A stretch of 64,000 nucleotides of DNA from Pardosa pseudoannulata (Eukaryota; Arthropoda; Arachnida; Araneae; Lycosidae): contig CM063504.1 in the NCBI GenBank assembly GCA_032207245.1, positions 23,168,491 to 23,232,490 of the forward strand, in the 5' to 3' direction. Under the pieces are notes generated by a model. The model did not search any database. It saw only the letters and a list, made by a program, of their open reading frames with translations, and had not been told where the DNA came from. This document shows positions 12,540 through 22,999 of the stretch, in pieces (position 1 is the stretch's first letter; the number at the start of each line of letters is the position of its first letter). Made by a program: the position numbers and the translations under genes.

Positions 12540-12566
12540 CTTCTTCTAAAAGACTTTTAGAAGAAG
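12540..12566. repeat. Near-perfect palindrome, 13-bp arms, 1-base centre
   Basis: CTTCTTCTAAAAG at 12540-12552 is exactly complementary to CTTTTAGAAGAAG at 12554-12566, with a single central A. It is followed by a CTT-rich tract and a second short inverted repeat (TCAAATAA/TTATTTGA, about 12593-12615). Confidence 0.9.
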
Positions 12567-15129
12567 ATTAAAATTTCTTCTTCTTTCTTCTTTCAAATAA
12601 TACCCGATTATTTGAAAATCTTGTTTTACAAAGTTGTCAGATCACAACATAAAATGTTGAATTAAATTGGATTGCATAATATACTCGAATTTACACTTAA
12701 GATTTCATATAGTATATATTGGAAAGGAATAGTTCTAATAAAAATATTTAAAATTAATGTTCTAATTTAAAATTATAAAAGCTAAATGTAAAAGTAATAT
12801 GATTTGTTGTTATTTTATATGTGTGTAAAATATACATAAAAATGTAAAGCAATATTTGGAGATTAATACTTCCATGTGGTTGCATATAAATTCACATTCA
12901 CCAATACATATACGACAATTTTATTTAAATCTCATATTAAGGTTTGTAAGAATGTACGGTCATCATCCATTCCTTTTATCTCTGTAGTATTATAAAAAGA
13001 TACTCGGTTTATTTTAAGTTTAATAAACAAGTACACGAAAAACAATTTTATTTAATAGGCGTTTAGTTTGGTATTTTATAATTAATTCACAGTTTGAAGC
13101 TCTGTAGTGTTTGAAGCCGAAATGTATGTTTAACGAATGCATAACACAAACACACGAATCGTTTATGACTCGTTTAGTATGCGGCATGTTCGCGGGATTC
13201 GCGAGATATATTTACTTTATAATTTATACATTACATTAACGCCTTCAACCCTACGATACCAACGTGGTTGGCAAGTGCTAGAGTTGTGTCAACCACGAAG
13301 TGAAATCAGAAACTCTTGGTTTGCTCTTCGGCAACAGCTGAGAAAGAATGTTGATTTTTTTTATTTAGAAAATGTGTGATCGATCCACTTTTTAATGATT
13401 ATAAAAATTAATCTTGAATAAGATTTAATTCTTGTCGTTATTTACCAGTGGCATCTATGTGGTAGCCCCATTAAACCTTAAATAACCTCATTTTGATAAA
13501 ATGTAGAAATTTGTTAAAATGGATTTATTTTATTTTTAAGAGATGTTTAATAGGAAAAAACACATAGAATTTATTTAAAAATTTTCTCAATAATCATGAG
13601 AAATCATTTTTTTACATGCATAATTTCGTATAAATTTATAAAGTTGTTAAAAATTTCAAATTTATATATATTAATTTTAATAAACAACTAGATAAAACGA
13701 TAGAGAAGAATTTTTATTAACGGTTCTGACATGTTAAAGTGTTAAAGGTTTTTAGAATCAAATATTTGATGTAGTTCATTTAAAAGTGTAATAATTCGCA
13801 CATAGAAGGAAGTATCTTGTTTAAAGTATAGATTAATACAGAAATAAACATGTGTTTTATAAAAAGAATATTTATTTTCTAAGACTTTAATGTGCTCTAA
13901 GCCTCCAATACTAAGTTACCTTACAGAGTTTATTATATATTTTAATAAACATGCATATACATTTAAAATGATACTTTTAAAAGATATTAAAATATGATAT
14001 TAAAATTTTTTTAAAATCTATTTTCGTACATTCACAAGCACTATATCTTCCCTGGCACGTCAAAAGATGTTTAGAAATATTTTCACTAATAATGGCTGAA
14101 CTAAAAAAATCTGTAAAAAAATATTGTTACATTTGAAATGTATGATTATATAATATAAATGATATTAAATTCTATGTATATGTATAATTCTAGAAAAACC
14201 ACGACATTTTTTATATGAGTAAAAGGAGCTTCTTTCAAATAACTTTAATAAACACAGAATCACCGTAGCGAATCACGGTAATACAACTAGTTCTAAATAA
14301 ACCCTTTCTTGAAAAATCAAAGACGAGCAGTTCTTAAATATGCCGATATTTAGGTGAACAATGTTCCGTTTTAAGTGTACAATGCCCTGACTCATTAGCT
14401 GGCGGGGAAAGTCATAAACACGATAGAAGGCAACTATTCGCTAATTGCTGCTACGGCAGCCTGGCATTAATTGAGGAAAGAATTGTGTGTGCATACAACG
14501 AAAGCTAATTTAGAGTAGGGTGCTGGAATAGCTGACGTATATGTATATATATTGTGACCCCGAAGACAAGAATGAAGATTATGAGCAAGTTAATAAAGTG
14601 CGTTGACTTGAGTAGCGTCGGGTATTGGTGGAATTATCCACTGCCTCACAGTAAATTTTGCCCTAATGACTCATAAATTGAATTCATGATGTTATACCTT
14701 TCAATAATTGAACTTGGAACATCAAAATATCAGTGTAAGGCATGAAAGCAACATGGGACTTTTTATGAATCCGTAATTGAAATCAACAGGTGGCTACTAC
14801 TCGGTGTTCAAGCTGAAATGTAATGTAGGCATTAAATATTCAAATTTAAAATTCCAACAGATTTTTTTCGAATTTAGAGTTATGTCTTCTGTCGAATAGT
14901 AATGAAAAAAAGATTAAAAGAATATAGTTTGGACTAATTGGGAGTATTTAACATTTTATAAAATATATAATATTCAGGATAATATTTAACATTAAAAAAT
15001 GTTTCGAAATTATAGCTGTTTTTTATGTACATGGATTGCTTCACTACAAATACTGCTCATTCTAATATCCTCTACACAATCAAGTATACTACGACTGTAA
15101 TTGGGTATGTACATAGTAAGCAAATGATT
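12567..15129. other. Mostly AT-rich non-coding DNA with one balanced island
   Basis: No gene supported. The stretch 14390-14520 stands out: balanced base composition, no long frame, and several TAAT/ATTA homeodomain-type cores around GCTGCTACGGCAGCCTGG. It may be a conserved non-coding element, but this needs an alignment to decide. Confidence 0.4.
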
Positions 15130-15594
15130 TTAATTTTGACAAAGCTTCGAGAAATTGGGTACTGATTCAGTTACGTCTTTGTACTCGACTACCTTTCTTA
15201 TTTTATTGCTTCTGGTCGGATTATAAGTCTCCGCTATTGTGGATCCCTTAGTTTTCACCCAATCATCAGCAGCACTTAAAAAATCTAATCTCTCTGGTAG
15301 TCTAGAAATGATCTCTGATGTTCCAGAAATCTTTTTTATTGTCCACAAACCTTGAAACAGTCTTATTAACACACAAATTTATTTCTCCAGTTCTCCTGAA
15401 CTCCTCAATATTGATACTTCCGGGAACAAAAACCTATGGGGCAAAGCGTTTTCAACAATACATGCAGGAAAACAAAGAATCCGGGAAAATGATATTTTAG
15501 GATTAAATATGGGATCAAATAAATTAAACAACCAATGCGAGAATGATATATTGTGGTTCCACTGTATTAAAGCAGAAGGCGTGAAAATTAACAA
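15130..15594 (-). other. Two abutting weak open frames, unrecognised
   Basis: Minus-strand frames at 15379-15594 and 15130-15372 nearly abut in different phases. The second contains a hydrophilic stretch (AADDWVKTKGSTIAETYNPT) more protein-like than typical background. No family recognised and no convincing splice pair joins them. A plus-strand frame (15509-15808) overlaps, so at most one strand could be real. Confidence 0.15.
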
Positions 15595-15853
15595 GCAGGT
15601 GAAACGTCAAATAAAAAAAACGAATAAATTTTTTTCACTTCGGTTTACTTTTACTATCACAATTGCTAGATACGCTGTTCGGAAAAGCATTTTTAAAAGA
15701 AGTAACTCGAGTAAACGCATTTGCAAGAAAACTCCAGTTTCAGCAGGGAGCAGCACGGGTGATAATATGAGATTTCGTTGTTCAACTATTGCTCACCAAG
15801 TGCGTTGACTCGGACGATTTGGTGCGTGTCCCGGTGCCGTTTGTATCCACGCC

Positions 15854-15962
15854 ATGATGCAATCAAAAGGGTGCTCGCTTTTCGAAGAACTATGTAAACA
15901 GACGGTTCTGTTCCTTCGGTGCAGGAACAACTCCGTAATTGAGCTGTACGTGGGGAACGAAG
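15854..15962 (+). CDS. Candidate first coding exon, unrecognised protein
   Basis: A frame opening at ATGATGCAATCAAAAGGG translates to 36 codons beginning MMQSKGCSLFEELCKQT and ends at a strong splice donor, GAAG|GTAAGA (intron starting 15963), leaving phase 1. Base composition over about 15700-15990 is clearly more balanced than the flanks, as expected of an exon with its 5' UTR. The upstream sequence contains a TTCAACT initiator-like word (15781) and a GGACG word about 28 bases downstream of it, suggestive of but not matching an arthropod Inr/DPE pair. I do not recognise the protein and found no second exon. Alternatively it is a balanced non-coding island with a chance donor. Confidence 0.32.
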
Positions 15963-16036
15963 GTAAGATTCTAACTAGAAAGCGCGGAAGTTTAGACTGC
16001 TATGTGTTAGGTAGGGTGGGTGGATGGTTGAGATAG

Positions 16037-17130
16037 GAAATTAGAAAATTGGTTGCGGAAGTAATTTTCAATGAAAGAAAAACTTACTAAAAGATGTTTT
16101 CTTCATGCTTTTGTTAACATAAGACCATATATATTTTTAGCGTATAAGATTTTTTTATTATTAACATACATAGAATTCCTAGTCGGACAACGAAAACAAC
16201 CTGCCAGTGATGTTATTTACATCAATTTTACTTCTTTATTTTAATACAGTTTGCAACACTTACTGAAATTGAATGGTGCAAAACAAGTGTGTGTGTGGAT
16301 ATACACACCCATACATAAATATCTAATACATATGTTTGTTTATATGTATATGTATTTACATATAAAACCACGAGTAAGAACACGAGCTGGTAGGTCAAAA
16401 TCCCTTTGTGACATCATTTTCCCGCTTAACTAAGTTAGATTGTGCTTGATGGTGTCGCAACCAAATAGGAAGATTTTAATAAACAACCTATAAACTTCAT
16501 AGTTTCTCGTTCTTTTCTCATGCAAGCGTGACATACATACGAGAGAACGAAACATATTTAACAATAAAATAAACAATAAATTAATATTGATCCCACTTCC
16601 AAACGTATTACCTTGATAGCCTTTCAACTGAGTCTATCGTTCTTAATCAACTCCTTCCAAAACAGGATTGTTTAGCTAAACTCTTGTATCATATAAACAA
16701 TATTCAGAGTTTATTTTTCGCACTTCCTGTGAAATTAGACGAAATGAAGCTACACACATATACATTACACAGTCAAGGATTTCTGAAGCTGTTTTTAGGA
16801 AGCTGAAGGACGTGTAGAAATTTGCACATGTATTTTGTTTTTGTTAGTACATATATCATTTTAACATCAAAACGTATATATCTTTTTCCTATCTCTATTG
16901 GTACTAAAATACTAAAACTTTTAGTAAAACAACATCCATAATGATTCCCAAAATACTGCAGAAATATTATCTAGTCATTTTAATTAATAACTGTGTTGGT
17001 AACACAATAACATAAAAATGTGTTTTTTAATCTTTTTCTGGTAGCATATTACTAAGACATTATCTAAAGTATGGATACACCAAATATTCAGTTTATAGTC
17101 AGTATACTGCCTATTCGGGTGTGAAATTTG
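16037..17130. other. AT-rich non-coding DNA
   Basis: Short GT/AT dinucleotide stretches near 16285-16365. No gene supported. Confidence 0.5.
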
Positions 17131-17184
17131 ACATATTCAGTACAAATATACGGCAGTCAAGCCAAATATTTGTACTGAATATGT
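17131..17184. repeat. Perfect 19-bp inverted repeat with 16-base loop
   Basis: ACATATTCAGTACAAATAT (17131-17149) is the exact reverse complement of 17166-17184, separated by ACGGCAGTCAAGCCAA. Pairing does not extend beyond the 19 bp on either side. A transcript would fold into a 54-nt hairpin, shorter than a typical animal pre-miRNA. It might instead be a remnant of a small fold-back element. Confidence 0.9.
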
Positions 17185-17845
17185 TAATGCTCGCAACGGA
17201 ATAGTAAAAATTTTTCAAAATAGCATATGTGTAACAAGGAAGAGTTATTCTGAAAAAAAAAAAGATTACGAAAATGGAAAAGTAATCAATAAAAAAAATA
17301 AATATTAAAACTTCTGTAAATACGGTATTTTTAATACATGTTGCATAAGTTAAAACTATCTACAAATCTACTTACACTTCAGCCTTTTTTTTTGTTATAT
17401 AGTCGCACCTTTTTAAGAGTTCGTTCATGACCAAATACTAAAATTCTATTTTACATCGTTATTACAATATCTATGTTTTCACTTATAAATCAATTAAGAG
17501 TCACTTGACTTTTACGAAAAAAATTAATTTACTAGATTTTATACGCCATATTATTGCACTTACTCATTGCCGTTAAAATTTAAGATAGGAAAAGTATAAT
17601 GAAAGGACACTAGATATGAAATAATTATTCCATTCCATGTTCTATACAAAAACCATATTTTACACAATGATATAAAACATATTAAAATTTGTCTGTAAAA
17701 TATAGTTTATTGTGTATCACATAGGATATACAAACCTTTAAAGCATTACACGTGTATGTAATAGGTGATGTACAGGACAGGCAAAGAGTTAAAAGTTTGC
17801 TGCAATACGTTAGCTTGAGATAAAAATATTACTTCTTAAATTATA
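17185..17845. other. AT-rich non-coding DNA
   Basis: Nothing recognised between the two inverted repeats. Confidence 0.5.
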
Positions 17846-17902
17846 ACCAAGTATTCGGTATTAGACCGATTAGTCGGTTAAACTTGCAACCGAATATTTG
17901 GT
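17846..17902. repeat. Inverted repeat with CCGAAT motifs, possible DNA-transposon terminus
   Basis: ACCAAGTATTCGGT (17846-17859) pairs with ACCGAATATTTGGT (17889-17902), 13 of 14 positions. The near-palindrome CCGATTAGTCGG lies between. Nested copies of CCGAAT/ATTCGG words are common in the subterminal regions of some hAT families, but no opposite end or target duplication was found. Confidence 0.4.
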
Positions 17903-18520
17903 AGTCGGTAAAAATCAATATTTGTCCCATCAGTAATTTAAACTTATCATCAGCTAAAAAGAAAACAAAACTAAGAGCCTTCAGCCACATCCTACATAAC
18001 TTAAGACACGTCCACATATACATCATTAGGGTGTAATACATCATTCTCATTTTAAATTCACAGTTTCTTCAGTTGACAGGAAGTAATGCCGAAAAATCGA
18101 AAGGGTGACATTGTTTCGGCGGCTAATAGGGTTAAGTACAGCCGGTCTGCATTTTAAAACGAATATACAAATATTTATTCATACTGCGATGCGTTCCACA
18201 TTCATTCCCCGTGTATTTTCCTCGAAAAAACAACGAGAAATGAAGTGGACGTTTGAAATATGGGTTTTAAGTTCAATATCGCGGACGGCTGCTGCTTTTC
18301 TTTTCAAGGGTAATTTGATGAGGTTTGGTTTGTTTTAACAAAAAGCTTTCGAGTGATTGTCGATGCTTTCCAAGTAAGTGGGGTATTACTGTAGGTGTAA
18401 AAGCCGCCAAATTAGTTATGTATGCATTGGTGGCAGTGCAAAAGCGGCCAATTCAAACGGGTTAGCACAACAATGCGATTGATACTCTTTTGGGTATCAG
18501 GTCGCTTATTATAGGACTAT
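17903..18520. other. Non-coding, unassigned
   Basis: A 77-codon plus frame at 18105-18338 has no recognised motif. The block 18400-18500, with GC-containing words such as AAAGCGGCCAATTC, is less AT-rich but unassigned. Confidence 0.4.
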
Positions 18521-18826
18521 GTGAGTATTATCCGAAAGATATTTCCAACAAGAAAGGTATTAAGTAAATATTTATGGAAAGGTTATGAAAAAACCGCTGA
18601 ACGTATTAATAAACCTTATTTCGGCTACAACAACCTTATCGATGTGTGCGTTTTTGAGCCCATTATTAAGGATGTATCGTCAAAATATAAGCAGTTTTAT
18701 ACATCTCCCTCTAGTTCGTCAATTTATGTAAAGAAAAAATTGTGTAAAATGCTTAAAAAACAAAGAGAGATTTTGTTTTGTATTAAAAAGTTAGTATTTG
18801 AAAAAATTAAAAGCAAACAGCATTAG
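18521..18826 (+). other. Weak lysine-rich open frame, unrecognised
   Basis: A 101-codon frame rich in lysine, isoleucine and tyrosine, with a short serine run near residue 66. The composition largely follows the local AT bias. No domain recognised, no poly-A or splice context convincing. It could be an eroded transposon protein or chance. Confidence 0.15.
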
Positions 18827-20235
18827 GAAGATGCCAAATTTGTAATAATAAAATCCCTCAATAAAAGTATTTAAAAAATATAGTGATTATTTATTAGTTT
18901 TACCCATTGTGATACACAATATAGGAAACTAATTTGCAAAATAATATTATTAATTTATAATTATTTTGTAGAAATAAGTATGTAACCAGTTATAGTTCTC
19001 TTCACAGTTTTCCCTTTTTTTTCCACAATTCGAAACTTACTCTTTTAAAAAAAATTAAGAAATTTGATCCAGGTTAAAAAAAATATTGGTTACTTCCTGA
19101 ACGATACCAACCAGAAGTATAATGTAGGTAAGGGATGCAAATCAGGCTGCCGTCTCTTGTGGCAGTTGATAGGGGCCACAAAATACCAATTGATAAATTA
19201 GTATTAAAAAATAAATAACTTTTATTTTGAAATATAATGCTAAAAACTTTTTCTTCAGTGAAAATGTGTTTATCATACTGCACCAGTAAGTTATTTTTGA
19301 AATAATATTTATTACCAGTAAGTTTAGTCAGTAAGTTTTTAAAAATTTTTTCAATAAATTAAATTGTTTTTATATTATTTATTAATAATAGATGTCAAAA
19401 TATATATTAACAGTTAAAATTTATTTTTTGTTTAGTAAAAATTTTAAATCTCCTAGAAAAGAATCTCTTTGCAGCTGAATATTTTAAACGGTCAAGATAG
19501 TTTTATCTCTATGATAATGCTTTGTTGAAGAGAGGTGTGGAAATTAGGTATTTTTTCCAAGCGGCAGAAGGCACCTACTAATAACATTAATGGATTTTGT
19601 GACTTTCACAGCATGGTTGCAAATATAAATGGCAGCATCTTAGCTATTCGGTATTATAACTTTAAGGCTGACTTTGGTTTGGAACGCTATTATTTTTATT
19701 TATTTATTTATTTATTTTTAAATACAAGTACCAGATTAGAAGCTATTGCGTAAAACCCAATAAGAGTGGCATAATTGGTCCACACTATTAAGATCTTATC
19801 ACACGTCAACATGTACGTGCGGAAAAATCAATGATTCAAGAGTCAGTTTAAGGTTCCTTCTCTCATTGAAGAATATGTGAATTTCTTGTGTGATACCGAT
19901 AAAATTTTCTTATTTTCTTTTAATTAAAATCCTTACCACGTGTCAATCTGATCTAATATACATTGGTTTAAAATTTTTTATTGTAACACAATATATCTGT
20001 CCATTCTACACCAAAAAGTGAAATCAAAATAACACATGTTGATGTGTGATAAAGCCATTAATATTCTTTTACAACATGTTTAAATTTCTAAGTTTAGCAT
20101 CCGGTTCATAGAACACCTTTTTTCTGACTGAAGTATATGAACGTATATAACCTTTAAAATCTAAAAGCATATTTTTAAATAGAAAGAAGAAATTGAAAGG
20201 AAAATTTGTGGATTAATAGGCTTTCATACTGTTAC
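18827..20235. other. AT-rich non-coding DNA
   Basis: A short (TTTA)n tract at about 19695-19720. Frames on both strands are short and unrecognised. Confidence 0.5.
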
Positions 20236-20491
20236 CGTGGTAACTCAATTAGTAGAGGCTGAACTTAATGATAGAAAATAGTTAATAGACAGATGAATAA
20301 TATCGGGTGGAATATGCACAAGCATCAAACTAGTGATGGATCAAAGCACATACCTTATGTAGCGATAGCGTCAGTGGATGCTTCGAACGAAAACAAAACG
20401 TTCCCAGAAGGAATTGTCAAATATCTTCTAGTCGCCAATGTCATGGGTCACCAATATCGTGGTAACTCAATTAGTAGAGGCTGAACTTAAT
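20236..20491. repeat. 34-bp perfect direct repeat flanking 188 bp
   Basis: The 34-mer starting CGTGGTAACTCAATTAGTAG occurs at 20236-20269 and again at 20458-20491, identical, with a 222-bp offset. The intervening sequence is more balanced than background and has a 63-codon frame without recognised motifs. Either a local tandem duplication whose second unit is truncated, or target or terminal sequence of an LTR element. Confidence 0.85.
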
Positions 20492-20945
20492 CACACATAT
20501 ATTTATTTACGAGAACGACATTCTTACACAGTTACCACAAACACGGCGACATTGAACAGTATACAGCGAGTCTGTTGTGTTGCCACACGGCTTTGGCAAA
20601 ACTGATAGAAATTTTAATGTTCGGCTAAGTAGCCGCCACACTGTTTAAGATGATTTTCCAGTTTAATACTTTTAGCATCTCGTGATAATTTGGCCATTCA
20701 CAACTGTCAAAACTGATTAGAAAATAGCCTATTTTAAAATTCAGAATTTAATGGTGAGAACTTCATCCGGTAAAAGGAATCAAACTAAGGCGAACATGTT
20801 AACATGTGATAAGGCCTTTAGTGGGACTCAAGCCACACACACCAGCGCTAAAAAGACGCACTGTACCAGTTCGGTCGGTGTTGAGAGACTAACATATCTT
20901 ATTCTTGTGAATAAAATAACTGAGTGAAACAACCTTTTAAAATGC
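20492..20945 (+). mobile_element. Possible degenerate LTR-like segment
   Basis: Contains CCAGTTCGGTCGGTGTTGAG (about 20867-20886), resembling the initiator region of arthropod Ty3-like LTRs, followed about 35 bases later by a polyadenylation-like AATAAA. No paired second LTR, primer-binding site or polypurine tract could be placed, so the assignment is tentative. Confidence 0.22.
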
Positions 20946-21594
20946 CACCATTCTCTGCAGAGAGTTTTGACCTTATAGTAGCATGTGCATAAAGTATATA
21001 AAGATAAATCTCTGGATCAATTGTTATCACGTTTTCTGCCGGCATTCTCGAAAAAATTATTCTACAGTATTCCCACAGTGTATATCATTCCCAACATTTC
21101 CTAAAATAAAGTGTAAAGCTCAACTGAAATGGCCCTGTTAGTTTTAGCTTGAGCAATCCATCATAAGTGTAGCAACAGGGAACAGGAACGACTGGTTTTA
21201 AACCGAGAGACAGTTTTGGGAGTCAGTAGGACTTTGAAAACGAATAAGAGAGATGGGAGAAATTATGTAAATGGGGATATACACCCACTTGTTGACTCAG
21301 TTGCTGCTTCCCACGATATTACCACTGCCCCCATGCAATTATCTAATGTCCGATATCCACAAGCAAGGAAGATTAAAGTCGCTCTACTAATTTCATCTAG
21401 GGTAGATAGAACCGGGTTAAATACGCGTCTCTTTCTTTCTCCTTCCCGAAACATTAAGATTTTAAGAATCTTCCACGTTTTAAATATATGACTTCTTTTT
21501 TTTAAGTAAGTCAAGGAAGTATTGTCATTGTGAAAACTTTGGGTGCTCAGATATAAACGGAAGTAATTATTTAAACCATCTCTGTTTCTATTGT
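20946..21594. other. Unassigned, frames open on both strands
   Basis: The plus frame 21216-21491 and the minus frame 21263-21640 overlap over a balanced patch. Neither has a recognised domain, and mutual overlap means at least one is spurious. Confidence 0.35.
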
Positions 21595-22410
21595 CCAATT
21601 TATGTATTACATCTGTATATCCCCTATATAATGATAGCATTTATGAAGCGGTTGTACCTGGAATGGATAGAGACATCCATATTGGATTCTTGATGAGTTA
21701 GGAACGTTCGAAACCCACCCCTTCCTCCCTTTTCTAGCATTTAATCCTATTATTTCAAACCCTATTTTCCCCGGTTAAGATCAGGCGATTAAATTTATCA
21801 ATTTTGCACATAATAAAGTAAAAATTACATTTTTTCTAGTATTATGACGTCATTCATTTAAACAACTCATTTAATTATTTCTTATTTTAAATTACTTAAA
21901 TATTGTATACATTTTTTTCATACTATTATCACTAAATTTAGATATTACGTTAAACATTTTCTTTTGTGTTTGGCTTAAATAATAGATTAGGTACATATAT
22001 GATAATTTTTAATTTAATCATCAATTATTTTTTGTTGTAAGGAAAATTTTATCACCGGCATGAACAACAAATTCTATCTACCTCCAGGGTGTAGTGTAAA
22101 TGATAATTTCATTCCTTTACTTCCATTAATTACTGTGGCAAAAAATGGGAAAAACTTAACGATAGTTTCGACGTAGCTAAGAAAACTTTGAATTATCTTT
22201 CTAAATGAATTCAACGTGATTCTAAACTGCATTCACTTTATCGGGATACTTTAGAGGAGTATGCAGATAAACAAATTATTGAGAGTGTGTACCAGATAAT
22301 TCTCAGCCAAAGAAAACCCCATTTTTTTACCTGCCTCATAGGGTACTTTACAATTCTGGAAAATTAAAATTTTTACAGACACCATCATATGACGGGCTAT
22401 ATGCTAGTAT
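21595..22410 (+). mobile_element. Dispersed repeat containing a BEL/Pao-like pol fragment, copy 1
   Basis: Homologous, with indels, to the inverted copy at 46196-47075. Shared landmarks, in order along this strand: ATGAAGCGGTTG, a purine/pyrimidine-rich block, CCCCGGTTAAGA-like sequence, ATGACGTCAT-type sequence, then the coding-derived segment at 22215-22400 and the ATCATATGACGGG end. This copy lacks about 130 bp present in the other. It is a dead retroelement fragment. Confidence 0.75.
22215..22400 (+). pseudogene. BEL/Pao-like reverse-transcriptase N-terminal fragment, frameshifted
   Basis: Translation from 22215 gives RDSKLHSLYRDTLEEYADKQ, followed by IIESV. Compared with the copy at 46.2 kb, two extra bases (GTGTACC for GTACC) break the frame just before the segment corresponding to FYLPHRVLYNSG. 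The order (a Y....L.EY helix, an I..V turn, then a YLPH box) matches the start of the reverse transcriptase region of BEL/Pao retrotransposons. No catalytic YxDD motif remains here. Confidence 0.6.
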
Positions 22411-22800
22411 GTGTAAGAAAATTTAACTTAGAAACTTTAAATACCTATCTTCACTATCCTTTAAATGCTTGGTTAATTTGGTAGTGACGTATGTACGTGT
22501 CTCGCATATCGCCAAAAGGATTACCTGTACAAATCTAAGATTTTTTATTTATAACTGTTGTAACATTTTGTGGTTCACCTCCCTTTTTGATATAAAACTA
22601 TATTCTATATAATTAAATATTTTAGTATAACAAAGATTGAAACATTACCAGTGTCTGCCAGATGACAGGCAGAACTTGAACTCAACTTGTTTTTAAATTA
22701 AAAGATGTATTTATAGGGGGTAGGGCGTCCAGGATTCTAAACCGTTCCCAAAATATTTTAAGTGCACGATTTCAAGATTTTTAAAACTTCTTAAAACTTA
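22411..22800. other. Non-coding spacer between two transposon remnants
   Basis: AT-rich with a small inverted word (TGTCTGCCAGATGACAGGCAG, about 22652-22672). It may belong to the hAT remnant that follows. Confidence 0.4.
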
Positions 22801-22999
22801 TGTACAACATTAGTTTCCACTGTAAGCGTTGAAAGATCTTTTACAAGCTTGAAAAGGGTAAAAACATTTCTTCACAATCTAAATGGACACAAGAGGTTGA
22901 TGAATTTAGCATTACATTAGGTTCATAAAAGCATGACTATAAATTCGAATTTAAACAAGCTATCCTTAAAAACTACAAAAATTAATTTACTACTCTAAA
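22801..22999 (+). pseudogene. hAT transposase C-terminal dimerisation domain, pseudogene
   Basis: Translating from 22801 gives a segment with VSTVSVERSFTSLKRVKTFL, then a spacer, RLMNLALH, a stop codon (22918-22920), and a continuation VHKSMTI. The hAT family C-terminal dimerisation region is recognised by a P.S....ER.FS...... K..L......L..L..... I pattern, and this fragment follows it in order and spacing. The stop truncates the conserved helix. No start, BED finger or RNase-H-like core is visible upstream, and inverted termini were not found. It is a fossil of a larger autonomous element and not a working gene. Confidence 0.8.

Noticed and set aside
15781..15816. Arthropod Inr plus DPE core promoter
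   Set aside because: The initiator-like word does not match the consensus at its third base, and the GGACG word is one base off the required spacing. It is mentioned only as suggestive.
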